Below are positions 63,506-64,000 of a DNA stretch of 64,000 bases, one piece after another. Origin of the DNA: Nocardia paucivorans NBRC 100373. Lineage in GTDB: Bacteria > Actinomycetota > Actinomycetes > Mycobacteriales > Mycobacteriaceae. The notes under the pieces are model-generated. The model saw only the letters and a program-made list of their open reading frames with translations. It had not been told where the DNA came from and searched no databases. Every line of letters starts with the position of its first letter. The stretch's first letter is position 1. Made by a program: the position numbers and the translations under genes. The stretch lies in NCBI RefSeq assembly GCF_000308675.1, contig NZ_BAGE01000006.1:1-64000 (forward strand), in the 5' to 3' direction.

Positions 63506-64000
63506 ATGGCAACCGAGGGCATCTGCGCCGGACGCACCGTCATCATCACCGGAGCGGGGCGGGGAATCGGCCGGGCGCATGCGCTCGCCTTCGCGGCACA
63601 GGGCGCGAATGTGGTCGTCAACGATATCGGCACGGCCTTGGATGGGGCCGCCACCGATGAAACCCCCGCCGAACAGGTGGTCGCACAGATTCGGGCAGCC
63701 GGCGGGCAGGCGGTGGCCAATGGGGACGATGTGGCGGACTGGGCAGGTGCCCAGCGGCTGATCCAACAGGCCGTGGACACCTTCGGTGGATTGGACGTTC
63801 TGGTCAACAATGCCGGGTTCGTCCGCGACCGAATGCTCGCCAATCTCAGCGAAGAGGAATGGGATTCGGTGATCCGGGTGCATCTCAAGGGCCATTTCGC
63901 CACCATGCGTCATGCCATCGCCTACTGGCGCGCCGAGTCCAAGGCCGGGCGGCCGGTGGATGCCCGGGTGATCAACACCAGTTCCGGTGCGGGTCTGCAG
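63506..64000 (+). CDS. Short-chain dehydrogenase (Rv3548c-like), 3' end outside window
   Basis: The first 165 residues of an SDR are seen: ITGAGRGIGRAHALAFAAQG (cofactor loop), VVNDIG (Asp after the second strand suggests NAD), LVNNAGFVRDRMLANLSEEE and the beginning of the active site INTSSGAGLQ. The sequence style, with VNDIG and the MRHAIAYWRAES segment, resembles the dehydrogenase domain of multifunctional hydroxyacyl-CoA enzymes. ATG 63506 follows GAGAGGA, 26 bases after the preceding SDR. The gene continues past the window. Confidence 0.93.
   Translation, partial: MATEGICAGRTVIITGAGRGIGRAHALAFAAQGANVVVNDIGTALDGAATDETPAEQVVAQIRAAGGQAVANGDDVADWAGAQRLIQQAVDTFGGLDVLVNNAGFVRDRMLANLSEEEWDSVIRVHLKGHFATMRHAIAYWRAESKAGRPVDARVINTSSGAGLQ

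Overview
The window is high-GC actinobacterial DNA. Gene content (KstR and KstR2 steroid regulons, HsaA-G, KshA, FadE28/29/30/31/32/33/34, IpdABC) points to a mycolic-acid actinomycete, most likely Nocardia or a close relative such as Rhodococcus. This assignment is inference from gene families; no 16S or other marker lies here. No tRNA, rRNA, CRISPR array or complete insertion sequence was seen.

Layout. 1-2.1 kb: end of cysS, rlmB and a small membrane protein. 2.1-4.2 kb: a crotonase-fold protein lacking both usual catalytic glutamates and an ACAD10/11-type acyl-CoA dehydrogenase. 4.3-7.2 kb: a zinc/manganese ABC transporter behind a Fur/Zur-type palindrome. 7.3-9.9 kb: a trehalose-phosphatase/GH15 fusion. 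9.9-17.8 kb: kstR facing, across one KstR operator, a compact operon fadE34-fadE28-fadE29-chsH2-chsH1-ltp2 for steroid side-chain removal. 17.7-20.3 kb: a three-gene envelope operon (proline-rich secreted protein, SGNH hydrolase, acyltransferase-3). 20.9-25.2 kb: a MoxR/DUF58/DUF4129 operon. 25.3-26.4 kb: an ADP-ribosyltransferase-like gene and a VapC remnant. 26.5-33.7 kb: kstD-chsH3 facing a flavoprotein-hsaE-hsaG-hsaF operon. 33.7-36.4 kb: a frameshifted HigBA-like module, two membrane proteins and a SigJ-type ECF sigma factor. 36.4-41.9 kb: hsaA-hsaD-hsaC-hsaB facing kshA and a small Cys protein. 41.9-46.9 kb: a decayed region (5'-truncated rsgA, MFS pump, frameshifted secreted proteins, duplicated lppA fragment, DUF4241 gene). 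46.9-64 kb: the KstR2 locus (fadD3-ech-fadE31-32-33, fadE30-ipdF, kstR2-fadA6, ipdC-ipdB-ipdA-echA20, two SDRs), interrupted by a VapB remnant and a DUF1963 gene.

How the genes work together. KshA and KstD open ring B of the steroid nucleus. HsaA/B hydroxylate, HsaC cleaves ring A, HsaD hydrolyses the product, and HsaE/G/F take the C5 fragment to pyruvate and propionyl/acetyl-CoA. FadE34, FadE28/29, ChsH1/2 and Ltp2 shorten the side chain. The KstR2 genes activate HIP with CoA (FadD3) and degrade rings C and D. Four good KstR-type sites (two at one divergent promoter region) and three KstR2 sites sit at the divergent promoters. Several of these promoters look leaderless.

The striking feature is that degraded toxin-antitoxin genes and other frameshifted genes lie in the seams between catabolic modules, while the catabolic genes themselves read intact. 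Where several frameshifts fall in homopolymers or short repeats, sequencing error has to be excluded first.
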